Source: JBBRVW01 sp963784645 (GTDB lineage: Bacteria > Actinomycetota > Actinomycetes > JACCUZ01). From it: DNA of 64,000 nucleotides. Both the position numbers and the translations under genes were made by a program. The notes beneath the pieces were generated by a model. That model worked only from the letters and a program-made list of their open reading frames with translations. It made no database searches and had not been told where the DNA came from. Position 1 is the first letter of the stretch. Each line of letters starts with the position of its first letter. Positions 35,592 through 44,914 of the stretch are shown in pieces. The stretch covers positions 186,001 through 250,000 of the forward strand of contig CAWARY010000015.1 in the NCBI GenBank assembly GCA_963784645.1. The letters are read 5' to 3'.

Positions 35592-35668
35592 TTTTGCGAC
35601 CGTTGTCGCTCGTTGCTGGGATTTTCTGACCGAGAATGATTGATTCCGCGCCGGAGGGCCCTTAGATT
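35592..35668 (+). promoter_or_regulatory. sugar-operon promoter with upstream repeats
   Basis: TTGATT (35640-35645), a 17-base spacer and TAGATT (35663-35668) form the promoter. Upstream are two 11-bp direct repeats, TTTTGCGACCG (35592-35602) and TTTTCTGACCG (35622-35632), 30 bp apart. The first overlaps an inverted repeat GCGAC-CGTT-GTCGC (35596-35609). These are the likely sites for the DeoR-family regulator encoded in the operon. Confidence 0.5.
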
Positions 35669-35725
35669 GCGGTCGACCGCCCGCGCCCCGCGGACCGGGT
35701 TCGCCTGTCGAAAGGGCCCTCCTCA

Positions 35726-37088
35726 ATGCCAGCATCGTCAGCGTGGTCAGCCTTCGACCGCCGCACCTTCCTCAAGACCGCCGGGATCCTGGGGGCGGGC
35801 GCCGCGCTGAGTGCGTGCGGCGGGAGCAGCGGCGGCGCGGCCGCACCCCAGGGAGGCGCAGCCTCGGGCGGGGCACCGCCGAAGCTGTCCGGGACTGCGA
35901 CCCTCACCACCTGGGGGTCGGACCAGGAGGTGGCCGCCTTCAAGAAGATCGCCGCCGACTTCAAGGCCGCCCGCGGCGCTGACGTCAAGATCGAGGTGCT
36001 GCCCTACGACCAGATCCGCACGGTCGTCGACCGCCGGCTGCAGGCGCACCAGGCGCCCGACCTGTTCCGCGTCTCCTACACCGACGTCGGCGGGTACGCG
36101 AAGACCGGCGCCCTGGCCGATCTCTCCGACTACATGGACGCGTCCTACGGCGACGCCTTCCTGCCGGCCCTGTGGGGCTCGGTGCTCAACGACGGCAAGC
36201 CGGTCGGCGTCCCGCACCACACCGACACCTCGGCGCTGGCCTACAACAAGAAGCACTTCGAGGCGGCCGGCATCACCGACGTCCCCACGACCCTGGAAGG
36301 GGCCTGGACCTGGGAGCAGTTCGTCGAGGTGCTGCAGAAGCTGAAGGCCGCCAACCTCGGTGCGGCGCCGTTCGCCTTCAACTACCAGCTCTACGGTGCC
36401 TACCGCTTCTTCAACACCGTCTACCAGGCCGGCGGCTCGGTGCTCGACGACTCGCTGTCGAAGGTCACGCTGGACACCCCCGAGGCGCGCAAGGCCCTGG
36501 AGTTCACCAAGAGCCTGTACACCCAGGGCCTGCACGCGCCGAGCGTGCTGGTCAAGCGACCGACGTACCCCGACGAGATCTTCCCCACCCAGAAGATCTC
36601 GATGATCCAGACCGGTGACTTCCTGATCCCGTCGCTGGAGGCCGCGATCAAGGACAAGTTCGAGTGGGGGGTCACCTACCTGCATGCACGACGTGGCGGC
36701 GGCCACCGACCTCGGCGGCAACGCCGTCGTCGTCACGGCCGAGGCCAAGAACAAGGACGCCGCCGCGGAGTTCGCCAAGTTCCTCGTCACCAAGGAGAAC
36801 ATGGCGTTGTTCTGCGAGCAGACCACGGTGCTGCCGGTGCGCCAGGACCTGGTCGACGCGCCGCTGAACTACGCGGTCCGGCCCGATCTCATGCCGGTCT
36901 TCCAGAAGCAGGCGACCACCATGCCGGAAGGCCTCGTCAAGGTGTCGACCGCGCCTGCCTTCCCGGGCATCAACCAGGCGCTGGTCGACAACATGGACCA
37001 GTACCTGTCCAAGTCGTCCTCGTCGACCGACTCCGTGATCTCTGCACTCACCGGCAGCATCGAGAAGGCGCTGCAGGGACAGGGCTGA
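35726..37088 (+). pseudogene. sugar ABC transporter substrate-binding lipoprotein (single-base frameshift)
   Basis: Family 1 solute-binding protein for an ABC sugar importer. The N-terminus has a twin-arginine motif (DRRTFLK) and lipobox LSAC, so the protein is Tat-exported and lipid-anchored. Binding-protein sequence runs to FEWGVTYL near 36682, then continues in another frame from ATG 36684 (MHDVAAATDLGGNAVVV) to the end at 37088. One extra C at 36683 explains it: without it the reading is GVTYLMHDVAAATDLGG. Repaired length is about 453 residues, normal for the family. Sequencing error is quite possible because the rest of the operon is intact. Confidence 0.8.
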
Positions 37089-37091
37089 CGG

Positions 37092-38036
37092 ATGACCGTG
37101 ACGCAGCCGGCGCTGGGGCCGCGCGTCTCCGCCGCGCCGACCGCACCACAACGCCGGGTGCGGTCGGCGGGCGCTCGCGCGGAGGCCTGGGCGGGACTGG
37201 TGCTGGCCAGCCCAGCCCTGCTGGTGTTCACGGTCTTCATGTTCGTGCCGCTCGTCCTGACGTTCTGGTACAGCCTGAACGCCTACAGCGGGTTCGGGAG
37301 CATGCAGTTCCTGGGCGCAGAGAACTACACGACCATCCTGCACGACTCGACGTTCTGGAAGGCACTGGTCAACACCGTCGTCTTCACGGCGGTCTCGGTG
37401 CCGCTCGGCATCGCCCTGGGCCTCGGAGCGGCCCTGCTGCTCAACAAGGCGATGCCCGGCCGCACGCTTTTCCGGGCTCTCTTCTATGTCCCCGTCGTCA
37501 TCTCCGGGGTCGCCTCCGGGATCATCTTCCTGCGGCTCTTCGACCCGCTCATCGGCATCCTCAACCAGCTGATGGACTCGGTCGGGCTGCCCACGGTCAA
37601 CTGGCAGGGCAACGGGACGGCCGCTCTGGCATCGATCATCGTCGTGACGACCTGGCAGGGCGTCGGCTTCGGCATGGTCGTCTACCTGGCCGGGCTGCAG
37701 GGGATCCCCCGCGAGCTGTACGAGGCCGCGGCGGTGGACGGTGCGACGGGGTGGAAGAGGTTCTACCGGATCACCTGGCCGCTGCTCGGTCCCACGACCT
37801 TCTTCCTCGTCGTGTACTCGATCATCGTGAGCTTCCAGGTCTTCGACGTGGTCTACGTGCTGACCCGGGGTGGCCCGGGCACCTCGACCACGTTCCTGGT
37901 GCAGTACGCCTACGACCAGGGGTTCAACCAGCGCCGGCAGGGCTACGCCGCCGCGATCGGCGTCATCATCTACGTGTTCGTCCTGCTGTTCACTGTCGTC
38001 CAGTGGCGGCTGTCGCGACGGAGGGACGAGGCATGA
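37092..38036 (+). CDS. carbohydrate ABC transporter permease (MalF/UgpA type)
   Basis: 314 residues with six membrane helices and the EAA loop that contacts the ATPase, YEAAAVDGATGWKRFYRITW. It pairs with the next permease to form the channel. It starts 3 bases after the binding-protein gene and overlaps the next by ATGA. Confidence 0.92.
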   Translation: MTVTQPALGPRVSAAPTAPQRRVRSAGARAEAWAGLVLASPALLVFTVFMFVPLVLTFWYSLNAYSGFGSMQFLGAENYTTILHDSTFWKALVNTVVFTAVSVPLGIALGLGAALLLNKAMPGRTLFRALFYVPVVISGVASGIIFLRLFDPLIGILNQLMDSVGLPTVNWQGNGTAALASIIVVTTWQGVGFGMVVYLAGLQGIPRELYEAAAVDGATGWKRFYRITWPLLGPTTFFLVVYSIIVSFQVFDVVYVLTRGGPGTSTTFLVQYAYDQGFNQRRQGYAAAIGVIIYVFVLLFTVVQWRLSRRRDEA

Positions 38037-38929
38037 GCACATCGATGGCGTCGGCCGCGGCCACCGCCGGCACGGTCGATCCGGATGCCGGGTCCGAGAC
38101 GGAGGGGATCCCGCAGTCCCGCCGGGTGCGCGGCACCCGGGTCGCGGTCGCGGTCGCGTGCGCGGTGCTGCTGATGTTCCCGATGTACTGGATGCTGCGT
38201 ACGTCGGTCGCCGGGACCGACGAGCTGAGCACCCTGCCGGTGCGGCTGTGGCCGCGGCAGTGGCTGTGGGACAACTACGTCGAGCCCTGGCGGCAGTACC
38301 CCTTCGCGAGGTGGCTGTTCAACTCCGTGGTCATCGCGGTGCTGTCGGTGACGCTCACCGTCGTGATCAACCTGTGCGCCGGCTACGCCTTCGCCAAGCT
38401 GCGCTTCCCGTTCCGCAACCTGCTGTTCCTGCTGATCCTGAGCACCCTGATGGTGCCCGTGCAGGTCATCATGATCCCGCAGTTCCAGGTCGTGATCGAC
38501 CTGCACCTGCTGAACACCACCTGGGGCGTGGTCCTGCCGCGACTGGCCGAGGCCTTCGGTCTCTTCATGGCCCGGCAGTTCTTCCTCGCCGTCCCGGACG
38601 AGCTGCTGGAGGCCGCCAAGTGCGACGGTGCCGGCATCTTCCGCACCTTCTGGCGAATCGTCCTGCCGCTGTCCAAGCCACTCGTCGCCGTGCTGGTCAT
38701 CTTCACCTTCATGTGGCGCTGGAACGAGTTCGTCTGGCCGCTGATCGTGCTCACCGACAGCAGCTCCTACACGCTGCCGGTGGGGCTGCAGTTCCTGGTG
38801 CAGCAGTTCGGCAGCAACTTCGGGCCGCTGCTGGCCATGTCGTTCCTCTCCATCCTGCCGATGCTTCTGGTCTTCGCCGTCTTCCAGCGCTACTTCGTCG
38901 AGGGTGTCGCGCGGACGGGCATCAAGTGA
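38033..38929 (+). CDS. carbohydrate ABC transporter permease (MalG/UgpE type)
   Basis: 298 residues, six membrane helices, EAA loop LEAAKCDGAGIFRTFWRIVL. The short disordered N-terminus is normal. No ATPase gene lies in the operon; actinobacterial importers of this kind commonly share one MsiK-type ATPase encoded elsewhere. Confidence 0.92.
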   Translation: MSTSMASAAATAGTVDPDAGSETEGIPQSRRVRGTRVAVAVACAVLLMFPMYWMLRTSVAGTDELSTLPVRLWPRQWLWDNYVEPWRQYPFARWLFNSVVIAVLSVTLTVVINLCAGYAFAKLRFPFRNLLFLLILSTLMVPVQVIMIPQFQVVIDLHLLNTTWGVVLPRLAEAFGLFMARQFFLAVPDELLEAAKCDGAGIFRTFWRIVLPLSKPLVAVLVIFTFMWRWNEFVWPLIVLTDSSSYTLPVGLQFLVQQFGSNFGPLLAMSFLSILPMLLVFAVFQRYFVEGVARTGIK

Positions 38930-39951
38930 GCCCGGCGCGCACCGAGACTGCCCTCGACGTTCTCGTCACCCTGGACTTCCCGTCGTCCTTCCTCGACTCG
39001 GTGCGTTCTGTCGATCCCCGGGTGGCGGTGCACCACCACCCCGTCACAGCTGGCGTCCACGACGTGCCGGCCGAGCTGCTGGCAAGGGCCGAGGTCATGT
39101 ACACCAACGAGGTCCTCCCGGGGCCGGTCGCGGCCCCGGCACTCCGGTGGGTCCAGCTGGACACCTCGGGCGTCGACCACGTCCGGGGCACGCCGCTGTG
39201 GGACGCCGACGTGGCGATCACCACCCTCGGCGGGGTCAGCCCCGCTCCGCTCGCCGAGTGGGTGCTGATGATGGTGCTGGCCCACGCCCACCGCCTCCGC
39301 GAGACCGAGCAGCTCGCCGCCCAGCACCGGTGGCCGAGCCGCGAGGACCGGTGGAAGCTGCTGATGCCCCGGGACCTCCGCACCGCGACGATGGGCATCG
39401 TGGGCTACGGGCGGATCGGACGCGAGGTGGCCCGCTTGGCGCGTTCGTTCGGGATGACGGTCCTGGCGGTACGCCGCGACCCGGGGACCCAGTCCGACGG
39501 CGGCTTCGGCGGCCGGCCGCCGGTCGAGGGAGTGGTGGAGTCCGGTCCGGACCAGCTCACCGCCGTGCTCGGGCGCAGCGACTACCTGGTGCTCACCGTG
39601 CCCCTGACACCGCAGACCCGGGGCATGATCGGGCCGGGCGAGCTGCAGGCGTGCAAGCAAGGCGCCGTGCTCGTCAACGGCAGCCGCGGCGGCGTGGTCG
39701 ACGAGCAGGCCCTGCTCGCGGCACTGGACGCCGGCCACCTGGACCTGGCCGCCAGTGACGTCTTCGCCGAGGAGCCGCTCCCCGAGGACGACCCGCTCTG
39801 GTCCCACCCCCGGTCGGTGGTCACCCCTCACGTCGCCGGGTTCGCACCGGACTACCACGAGCGGGTCGCCGAGCTGTTCACCGCGAACCTGCGCCGTTAC
39901 CTCGACGGTGAGCCGTTGCTCAACCTCGCACAGCGGGAGAGGGGCTACTGA
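38926..39951 (+). CDS. D-isomer-specific 2-hydroxyacid dehydrogenase
   Basis: 341-residue NAD(P)-dependent dehydrogenase. The nucleotide fold is GIVGYGRIGREVARLARSFG. The catalytic Arg is in NGSRGGVVDE, followed by Glu in VFAEEPLPEDDPLW and His in VTPHVAGF. GTG start overlapping the permease stop (GTGA). In this operon it could interconvert a sugar-derived 2-keto and 2-hydroxy acid (inference). Confidence 0.88.
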   Translation: MSPARTETALDVLVTLDFPSSFLDSVRSVDPRVAVHHHPVTAGVHDVPAELLARAEVMYTNEVLPGPVAAPALRWVQLDTSGVDHVRGTPLWDADVAITTLGGVSPAPLAEWVLMMVLAHAHRLRETEQLAAQHRWPSREDRWKLLMPRDLRTATMGIVGYGRIGREVARLARSFGMTVLAVRRDPGTQSDGGFGGRPPVEGVVESGPDQLTAVLGRSDYLVLTVPLTPQTRGMIGPGELQACKQGAVLVNGSRGGVVDEQALLAALDAGHLDLAASDVFAEEPLPEDDPLWSHPRSVVTPHVAGFAPDYHERVAELFTANLRRYLDGEPLLNLAQRERGY

Positions 39952-40718
39952 TGCTCGCCGTGCAACGCCGCAGCGCCACCGTCGACCTGCTCGCCGGGCA
40001 GGACGCCATGACGGTCGAGGACCTTGCCGCCCGGCTGCGGGTCAGCCTGTCCACGGTCCGGCGGGACCTGCACGAGCTCGAGCAGGAGGGCGTCGTCCGG
40101 CGGGTGCACGGCGGGGCGGTCCTGTCCCGCCTCGACCCACCGGACGCACCCGAGCTGCCGCTGTCCGCCCGCGAGGTGGAGCACCGCGCGGAGAAGCAGG
40201 CCATTGCTGCTGCTGCCGTGTCGCTCATCGAGCCCGGCTCCGCCCTGCTGGTTCCAGGAGGAAGCACCACGGCCGCTCTGCTCCCGCTCCTGGAGGCGCT
40301 CCCCGACCTCACCGTCGTGACCAACTCGCTGGACGTCGCCTTCCGGCTCGCGGCGGGCGCCGTCGACGTGATCGTGCTCGGGGGCGCCCTGCGCCGTCCG
40401 GAGCTGAGCCTGCTGGGCCACCTCGTCGGGGTGAGCCTCAGCGAGGTGCACGTCGACCACGCCGTCATGGGCGTCTACGGGATCGATCCGCGCAGCGGCG
40501 CTCTCGGTGCCAGTGCCCAGGAGTGCGAGACGGACCGGACCCTGGCCCGGTGCGCACCGCGGCTCACGATCCTCGCCGACGCCAGCAAGTTCACCCGCCG
40601 CAGCCCCCACCGCATCGTCCCCGTGGAGCGGGTGACCGAGCTCGTCACCTCGGCCGGGGCGCCCGCCGACGACGTCGAGACCTTACGGTCCCGGGGGGTC
40701 GACGTCCGCGTCGTCTGA
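39951..40718 (+). CDS. DeoR/GlpR-family transcriptional regulator
   Basis: 255 residues. N-terminal helix-turn-helix (about 8-60), MTVEDLAARLRVSLSTVRRD with VVRRVHGGAVL. The C-terminal DeoR sensor domain senses sugar phosphates (LVPGGSTTAALLPLL, VIVLGGALRRPELSLLG). Start overlaps the previous stop (TGATG). It most likely represses this operon through the repeats at 35592-35632. Confidence 0.9.
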   Translation: MLAVQRRSATVDLLAGQDAMTVEDLAARLRVSLSTVRRDLHELEQEGVVRRVHGGAVLSRLDPPDAPELPLSAREVEHRAEKQAIAAAAVSLIEPGSALLVPGGSTTAALLPLLEALPDLTVVTNSLDVAFRLAAGAVDVIVLGGALRRPELSLLGHLVGVSLSEVHVDHAVMGVYGIDPRSGALGASAQECETDRTLARCAPRLTILADASKFTRRSPHRIVPVERVTELVTSAGAPADDVETLRSRGVDVRVV

Positions 40719-40758
40719 CCCCTCCGCCGGCCCGACCATGCCTGAAGAAAGGAACCCT

Positions 40759-42129
40759 GTGCCCTCGCCCGACCGTCGCTGCCTCGTGCTCATCGGAGCG
40801 GGCAGTGCCGTCTTCACCCGCGGCCTGCTGGCCGACCTGATCTCCGCCGACGACCTGGGGGGCTGGGACATCCGGCTGGTGGACGTCGACGAGGTCGCGC
40901 TGGACGTGGCTGTCCGGCTCGCGGGGCTGATGGTCTCCGCCCGGAACGCCCAGGACCGCATCACCGTCCTGGGCAGCACCGACCGGGAAACGGTCCTGCC
41001 GGGAGCAGACTTCGTGGTCACCTGCGTGGGCGTCGGCGGCCGCGATGCGTGGCTGCGCGACCACACGGTCTGCATGGAGCACGGCGTCTACCAGCCGGTC
41101 GGGGACTCGGTGATGCCCGGCGGTATCAGCCGGCTGCTCCGCACCGTGCCGATCATGGTCGAGATCGCGCGGGACGTCGTACGCCTCGCACCCGACGCGC
41201 TGTTCTTCAACTACAGCAACCCGATGACGGCCAACGTGATGGCGATGACCCGGCACGCCGGCGCCTCGGTCGTCGGGCTCTGCCACGGGATGCACCACGT
41301 GCAGCGGGAGCTGGCCGAGTACATCGGCGCCCCGTTTGCCGAGACCTCCACGCTGTACGCCGGGATCAACCACCTGACGTTCATCTACGACTTCCGGTGG
41401 AACGGCGCCGACGCCTGGCCGCTGGTCCGGGCCAGGCGGCGGGCCGAGGCGGAGCACCCGGCCGACCCGGCCGACATCGGCAACATCTTCACCGAGGACG
41501 TCCGGGCCGCGCACAACCCGTTCTCCTGGGCGCTGTTCGACGCCTACGGCGCCTACCCGGCCGCCAACGACCGGCACGTCACCGAGTTCTTCCCGCAGCG
41601 CTGGCCCGGCGGGTCCTACTACGGCAAGACGCTCGGCGTCGACGCGTTCTCCGTACCCGAGATCCTCGAGTGGGGCGAGAACCGCTACCAGTCGATGAGG
41701 GCGCAGGCGGAGGGTCGGGTACCGCTGGACGAGACCGTGTTCGACCGCTCCACCGGTGAGCAGGAGCAGCTGATCGCCATCATCCGGTCGGTCCTGCACG
41801 ACGCGCGGGAGATGTTCTCGGTGAACGTCATCAACGCCGGCACGGTCCCGGGGCTGCCGGACGACGCCGCACTCGAGGTGCCCGGCGTGGCCACTGCGCG
41901 GGGACTGCGACCGATCCGGGTGCCGGACCTGTCGAGCCCCGTGACCGCCGTGCTCGCCCAGCGGCTGGCCCCGGTCGTCCTGTCCGTCGAGGCTGCGATG
42001 ACCGGCGACCGGGCCATGGTGGTCGAGGCGATGCTCGCCGACGGCGCCGTCACCGATCCGGTGCGTGCGAGTGCGCTCACCGACGCCCTGCTCGCTGCGC
42101 AGGCGGCTCACCTGCCGGCGTTCGCATGA
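40759..42129 (+). CDS. GH4-family NAD/Mn-dependent glycosidase
   Basis: 456 residues. GH4 enzymes use NAD+ and a divalent metal to oxidise the sugar before elimination. NAD fold: LVLIGAGSAVFTRGLLADL; metal and substrate motifs FFNYSNPM, GLCHGMHHVQ (Cys ligand) and YAGINHLTFI (His ligand). The GTG at 40759 is preferred to the ATG at 40738 because GAAAGGA sits at the right distance. The family covers alpha-glucosidases, alpha-galactosidases and galacturonidases, so the glycoside is uncertain. Confidence 0.85.
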   Translation: MPSPDRRCLVLIGAGSAVFTRGLLADLISADDLGGWDIRLVDVDEVALDVAVRLAGLMVSARNAQDRITVLGSTDRETVLPGADFVVTCVGVGGRDAWLRDHTVCMEHGVYQPVGDSVMPGGISRLLRTVPIMVEIARDVVRLAPDALFFNYSNPMTANVMAMTRHAGASVVGLCHGMHHVQRELAEYIGAPFAETSTLYAGINHLTFIYDFRWNGADAWPLVRARRRAEAEHPADPADIGNIFTEDVRAAHNPFSWALFDAYGAYPAANDRHVTEFFPQRWPGGSYYGKTLGVDAFSVPEILEWGENRYQSMRAQAEGRVPLDETVFDRSTGEQEQLIAIIRSVLHDAREMFSVNVINAGTVPGLPDDAALEVPGVATARGLRPIRVPDLSSPVTAVLAQRLAPVVLSVEAAMTGDRAMVVEAMLADGAVTDPVRASALTDALLAAQAAHLPAFA

Positions 42130-43841
42130 GCACCCTGCGCAGCGCCGGCTGGTTCGACGCGCCGAGCAAGAACGGCATCCTGCACCGTTCCTGGCTGCGC
42201 AGCGAGGGACTGCCCGACGACTCGTTCAGCGGCCGACCGGTCATCGGCATCGCGACGAGCTGGTCCGAGCTGACGCCGTGCAACGCGCACCTGCGGGAGG
42301 TCGCGGAGCACGTCAAGCGCGGGGTCTGGCAGGCCGGTGGCGTGCCGTTCGAGTTCCCCACCACCTCCATCGGCGAGACGATGGTGCGGCCCTCCGCGAT
42401 GCTGCTGCGCAACCTCGTCGCCATGGACCTCGAGGAGACCATGCGGGGCAACCCGCTCGACGGGGTGGTGCTGCTCGCCGGCTGCGACAAGACGACCCCC
42501 GCGTACCTCATGGGCGCCGCGAGCACCGACCTGCCCACGCTCCTCATCACCGGTGGCCCGATGCTCAACGGCCGCTGGCGGGGCCAGACCATCGGCTCCG
42601 GGACCGCCGTCTGGCAGCTGACCGAGGAGCACCGGGCGGGACGCCTCTCCGACGCCGACCTGGCCGACGCGGAGTCCTGCATGAGCCGCAGCCGGGGCCA
42701 CTGCATGACCATGGGGACCGCCTCGACGATGGCGTTGCTCACCGAGGTCCTCGGGATGCAGATGCCGGGCACCGCCGAGCTGCCCGCCGACGATGCGCGA
42801 CGACGCACCGCGGCCCACCTGGCCGGCCGGCGGGCGGTCGAGCTCGTGACCGAGGAGCTGCGCCCCAGCGCGGTGCTGACCCGCGAGGCGTTCGAGAACG
42901 CGATCCGCGTCAACGCCGCCATCGGCGGCTCCACCAACGCCGTGGTGCACCTGCTCGCGATCGCCCGTCGGGTCGGCGTGCCGCTGGAGCTCGCCGACTT
43001 CGACGAGCTGGCTCGTCCGGTCCCCACCCTGGTCGACGTCATGCCGTCCGGCCGGTTCCTGATGGAGGACTTCGCCTACGCCGGCGGGCTCGGGGCAGTG
43101 CTCGAGCAGCTGGGCGGCCTCCTGCACCGCGACACCGTCGGCGTCAGCGGCCAGACCTTGGGCGACGCGTACGCCGGCTCCACCCGGTGGGACTCCGACG
43201 TCATCCGGGACCTCGACGAGCCGCTGCAGCCACCCGGCAGTGGCACGGCGGTACTGCACGGCAACCTGGCCCCGCGAGGCGCACTGGTGAAGCAGTCAGC
43301 GGCCAGCCCACATCTGCTCGTGCACCGCGGCCGAGCGATCGTCTGGGACGACTACGAGAGCTACCTGCGCGACGCCGACGACCCGGACCTCGACGTCCAC
43401 GAGGCCGACGTGCTGGTGCTGCGGGGGGCCGGGCCGAAGGGCTATCCCGGCATGCCCGAGATCGCGAACCTGCCGCTGCCCACCCGGATGCTGACGCAGG
43501 GGGTCACCGACATGGTGCGCATCAGCGACGCGCGGATGTCGGGCACGTCCTACGGCACGGTCGTCCTGCACGTCTGCCCCGAGTCGGCGGTCGGTGGGCC
43601 GCTGGCGGCGGTCCGTACCGGCGACATGATCGAGCTCGACGTCCCCGGCCGGCGGCTGCACCTCGACGTCCCCGACGACGAGATCGCCACCCGGCTGGTC
43701 GAGACACCCGGTCGACCCTGGCCGGCCGCCCGCGGCTACCAGCGCCTCTACGTCGAGCACGTGCTGCAGGCCGACGAGGGCGCGGACTTCGACTTCCTCG
43801 TCGGCGGCGAGCCGGCAACCATCCCCCGGAGGTCCCAGTGA
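42126..43841 (+). CDS. IlvD/Edd-family dehydratase (sugar-acid type)
   Basis: 571-residue iron-sulfur dehydratase. The three cluster cysteines are at about 52 (ELTPCNAHLR), 120 (LAGCDKTTPAY) and 193 (SRGHCMTMGTAST). Other motifs are GGSTNAVVHL and the C-terminal ISDARMSGTSYGTVVLHVCPE. The location in a sugar operon and RMSGTSYGTV rather than the classic IlvD ending suggest an aldonate (arabonate, xylonate or galactonate-like) dehydratase rather than valine biosynthesis. ATGA overlap with the GH4 gene. Confidence 0.85.
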   Translation: MSTLRSAGWFDAPSKNGILHRSWLRSEGLPDDSFSGRPVIGIATSWSELTPCNAHLREVAEHVKRGVWQAGGVPFEFPTTSIGETMVRPSAMLLRNLVAMDLEETMRGNPLDGVVLLAGCDKTTPAYLMGAASTDLPTLLITGGPMLNGRWRGQTIGSGTAVWQLTEEHRAGRLSDADLADAESCMSRSRGHCMTMGTASTMALLTEVLGMQMPGTAELPADDARRRTAAHLAGRRAVELVTEELRPSAVLTREAFENAIRVNAAIGGSTNAVVHLLAIARRVGVPLELADFDELARPVPTLVDVMPSGRFLMEDFAYAGGLGAVLEQLGGLLHRDTVGVSGQTLGDAYAGSTRWDSDVIRDLDEPLQPPGSGTAVLHGNLAPRGALVKQSAASPHLLVHRGRAIVWDDYESYLRDADDPDLDVHEADVLVLRGAGPKGYPGMPEIANLPLPTRMLTQGVTDMVRISDARMSGTSYGTVVLHVCPESAVGGPLAAVRTGDMIELDVPGRRLHLDVPDDEIATRLVETPGRPWPAARGYQRLYVEHVLQADEGADFDFLVGGEPATIPRRSQ

Positions 43842-44233
43842 CGACGGCACCGGAGCCGGACACCCTGCATGCTCCCCCGGCCGACGACGTGCCCGCGGCC
43901 TCCGTCCGGTGCAAGGCGCGGATCCTCGAACGGGAGGGCATCGCCATGTTCGTGGCCCTGCACGATGCCCGGCCGGGGCACCGGCTGCGCGTCACGGACC
44001 CGGTCGCCCGCGCCGAAGGGGGTCGGCTGGCCGCGCTCTTCGAGCACTACTGGAGCGCCCTGGCCGCTGCGCCGCCAGCCGAGGCCGGCGGCCTCCGCGA
44101 GCTCGCCGTGGAGGGGGATGCCGTCGGTGCCGACCCGGCCGAGCTCGACCCCACCGGGGCGGCGGCCCTGATCGACGCGCTGGTCGTGCTGAGCGACCAG
44201 CACCTCCGGGCCCGCACCGAGGGGGACGCGTGA
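43838..44233 (+). CDS. small protein of unknown function in the sugar operon
   Basis: 131 residues, GTG start overlapping the dehydratase stop (GTGA), stop overlapping the next start. The core reads ARILEREGIAMFVALHDARP and GGRLAALFEHYWSALAA, helical with conserved-looking aromatic residues; no signal peptide. Tight coupling on both sides implies a role in the pathway. I do not recognise it. Confidence 0.6.
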   Translation: MTTAPEPDTLHAPPADDVPAASVRCKARILEREGIAMFVALHDARPGHRLRVTDPVARAEGGRLAALFEHYWSALAAAPPAEAGGLRELAVEGDAVGADPAELDPTGAAALIDALVVLSDQHLRARTEGDA

Positions 44234-44913
44234 GCATCCTCACCCCCGGGCACCAGCAGTCGGCCTTCGCCGCCGGGGCCTTCCTCCGCGTCGTCAACTG
44301 GCACAACACACCCGAGAGCGAGCGGGCGACGCTGCGGGCCGAGCTGTCCTGGTACTGCCGCCGGTACCAGCCGGTGGGTCCCGCCGACCTCGACCGGCTG
44401 TTCGACACCGGCCGCTGGGAGGGGTCGAAGCCGGGCTTCATCCCGGTCTTCTACGACGGATATCTCAACAACGCGACGGTCGCCGCGCCGGTGTGCGACG
44501 AGCTCGGCATCACCGCGTGGTTCTTCCCGCCGACGGGGTTCCTGTCGGTCCCGCCCGAGGACCAGCGCACCTACGCCGACGCCCACGACATCGACCTCGT
44601 CGCCGAGGAGCGCGACCAGCCGGCGCTGGCCATGTCGTGGGAGCAGCTCGAGGTGATCTCCCGGCGGCACGTGGTGGCGGCGCACACGGCCAACCACGAG
44701 CAGGCCCGCAACATCCGGACCGCAGCGGACGTCGAGCGCGAGATCAAGGAGCCGGTCCGGCAGATCGAGGCAGCGACCGGCACCAGGCCGGCAGCGTTCG
44801 CGTGGCTGTACGGCACCCCCTTCGACCCGGCGTCGATGGCCGGCCAGGCCGTGCTCGACGCCGGGATCCGCTATGCGGTCAGCAACACCGCGTACGAGCG
44901 GATCGCTGACTGA
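44230..44913 (+). CDS. polysaccharide-deacetylase-like (NodB-fold) protein
   Basis: 227 residues. IPVFYDGYLNNATVAAPVCD resembles the first NodB motif but with Tyr-Asp instead of Asp-Asp. AAHTANHEQ matches the second motif's His-x-x-x-His metal ligands. There is no signal peptide, so it probably acts in the cytoplasm on a small molecule rather than on cell-wall polymer. The substrate is unknown. Confidence 0.65.
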   Translation: MSILTPGHQQSAFAAGAFLRVVNWHNTPESERATLRAELSWYCRRYQPVGPADLDRLFDTGRWEGSKPGFIPVFYDGYLNNATVAAPVCDELGITAWFFPPTGFLSVPPEDQRTYADAHDIDLVAEERDQPALAMSWEQLEVISRRHVVAAHTANHEQARNIRTAADVEREIKEPVRQIEAATGTRPAAFAWLYGTPFDPASMAGQAVLDAGIRYAVSNTAYERIAD

Positions 44914-44914
44914 C

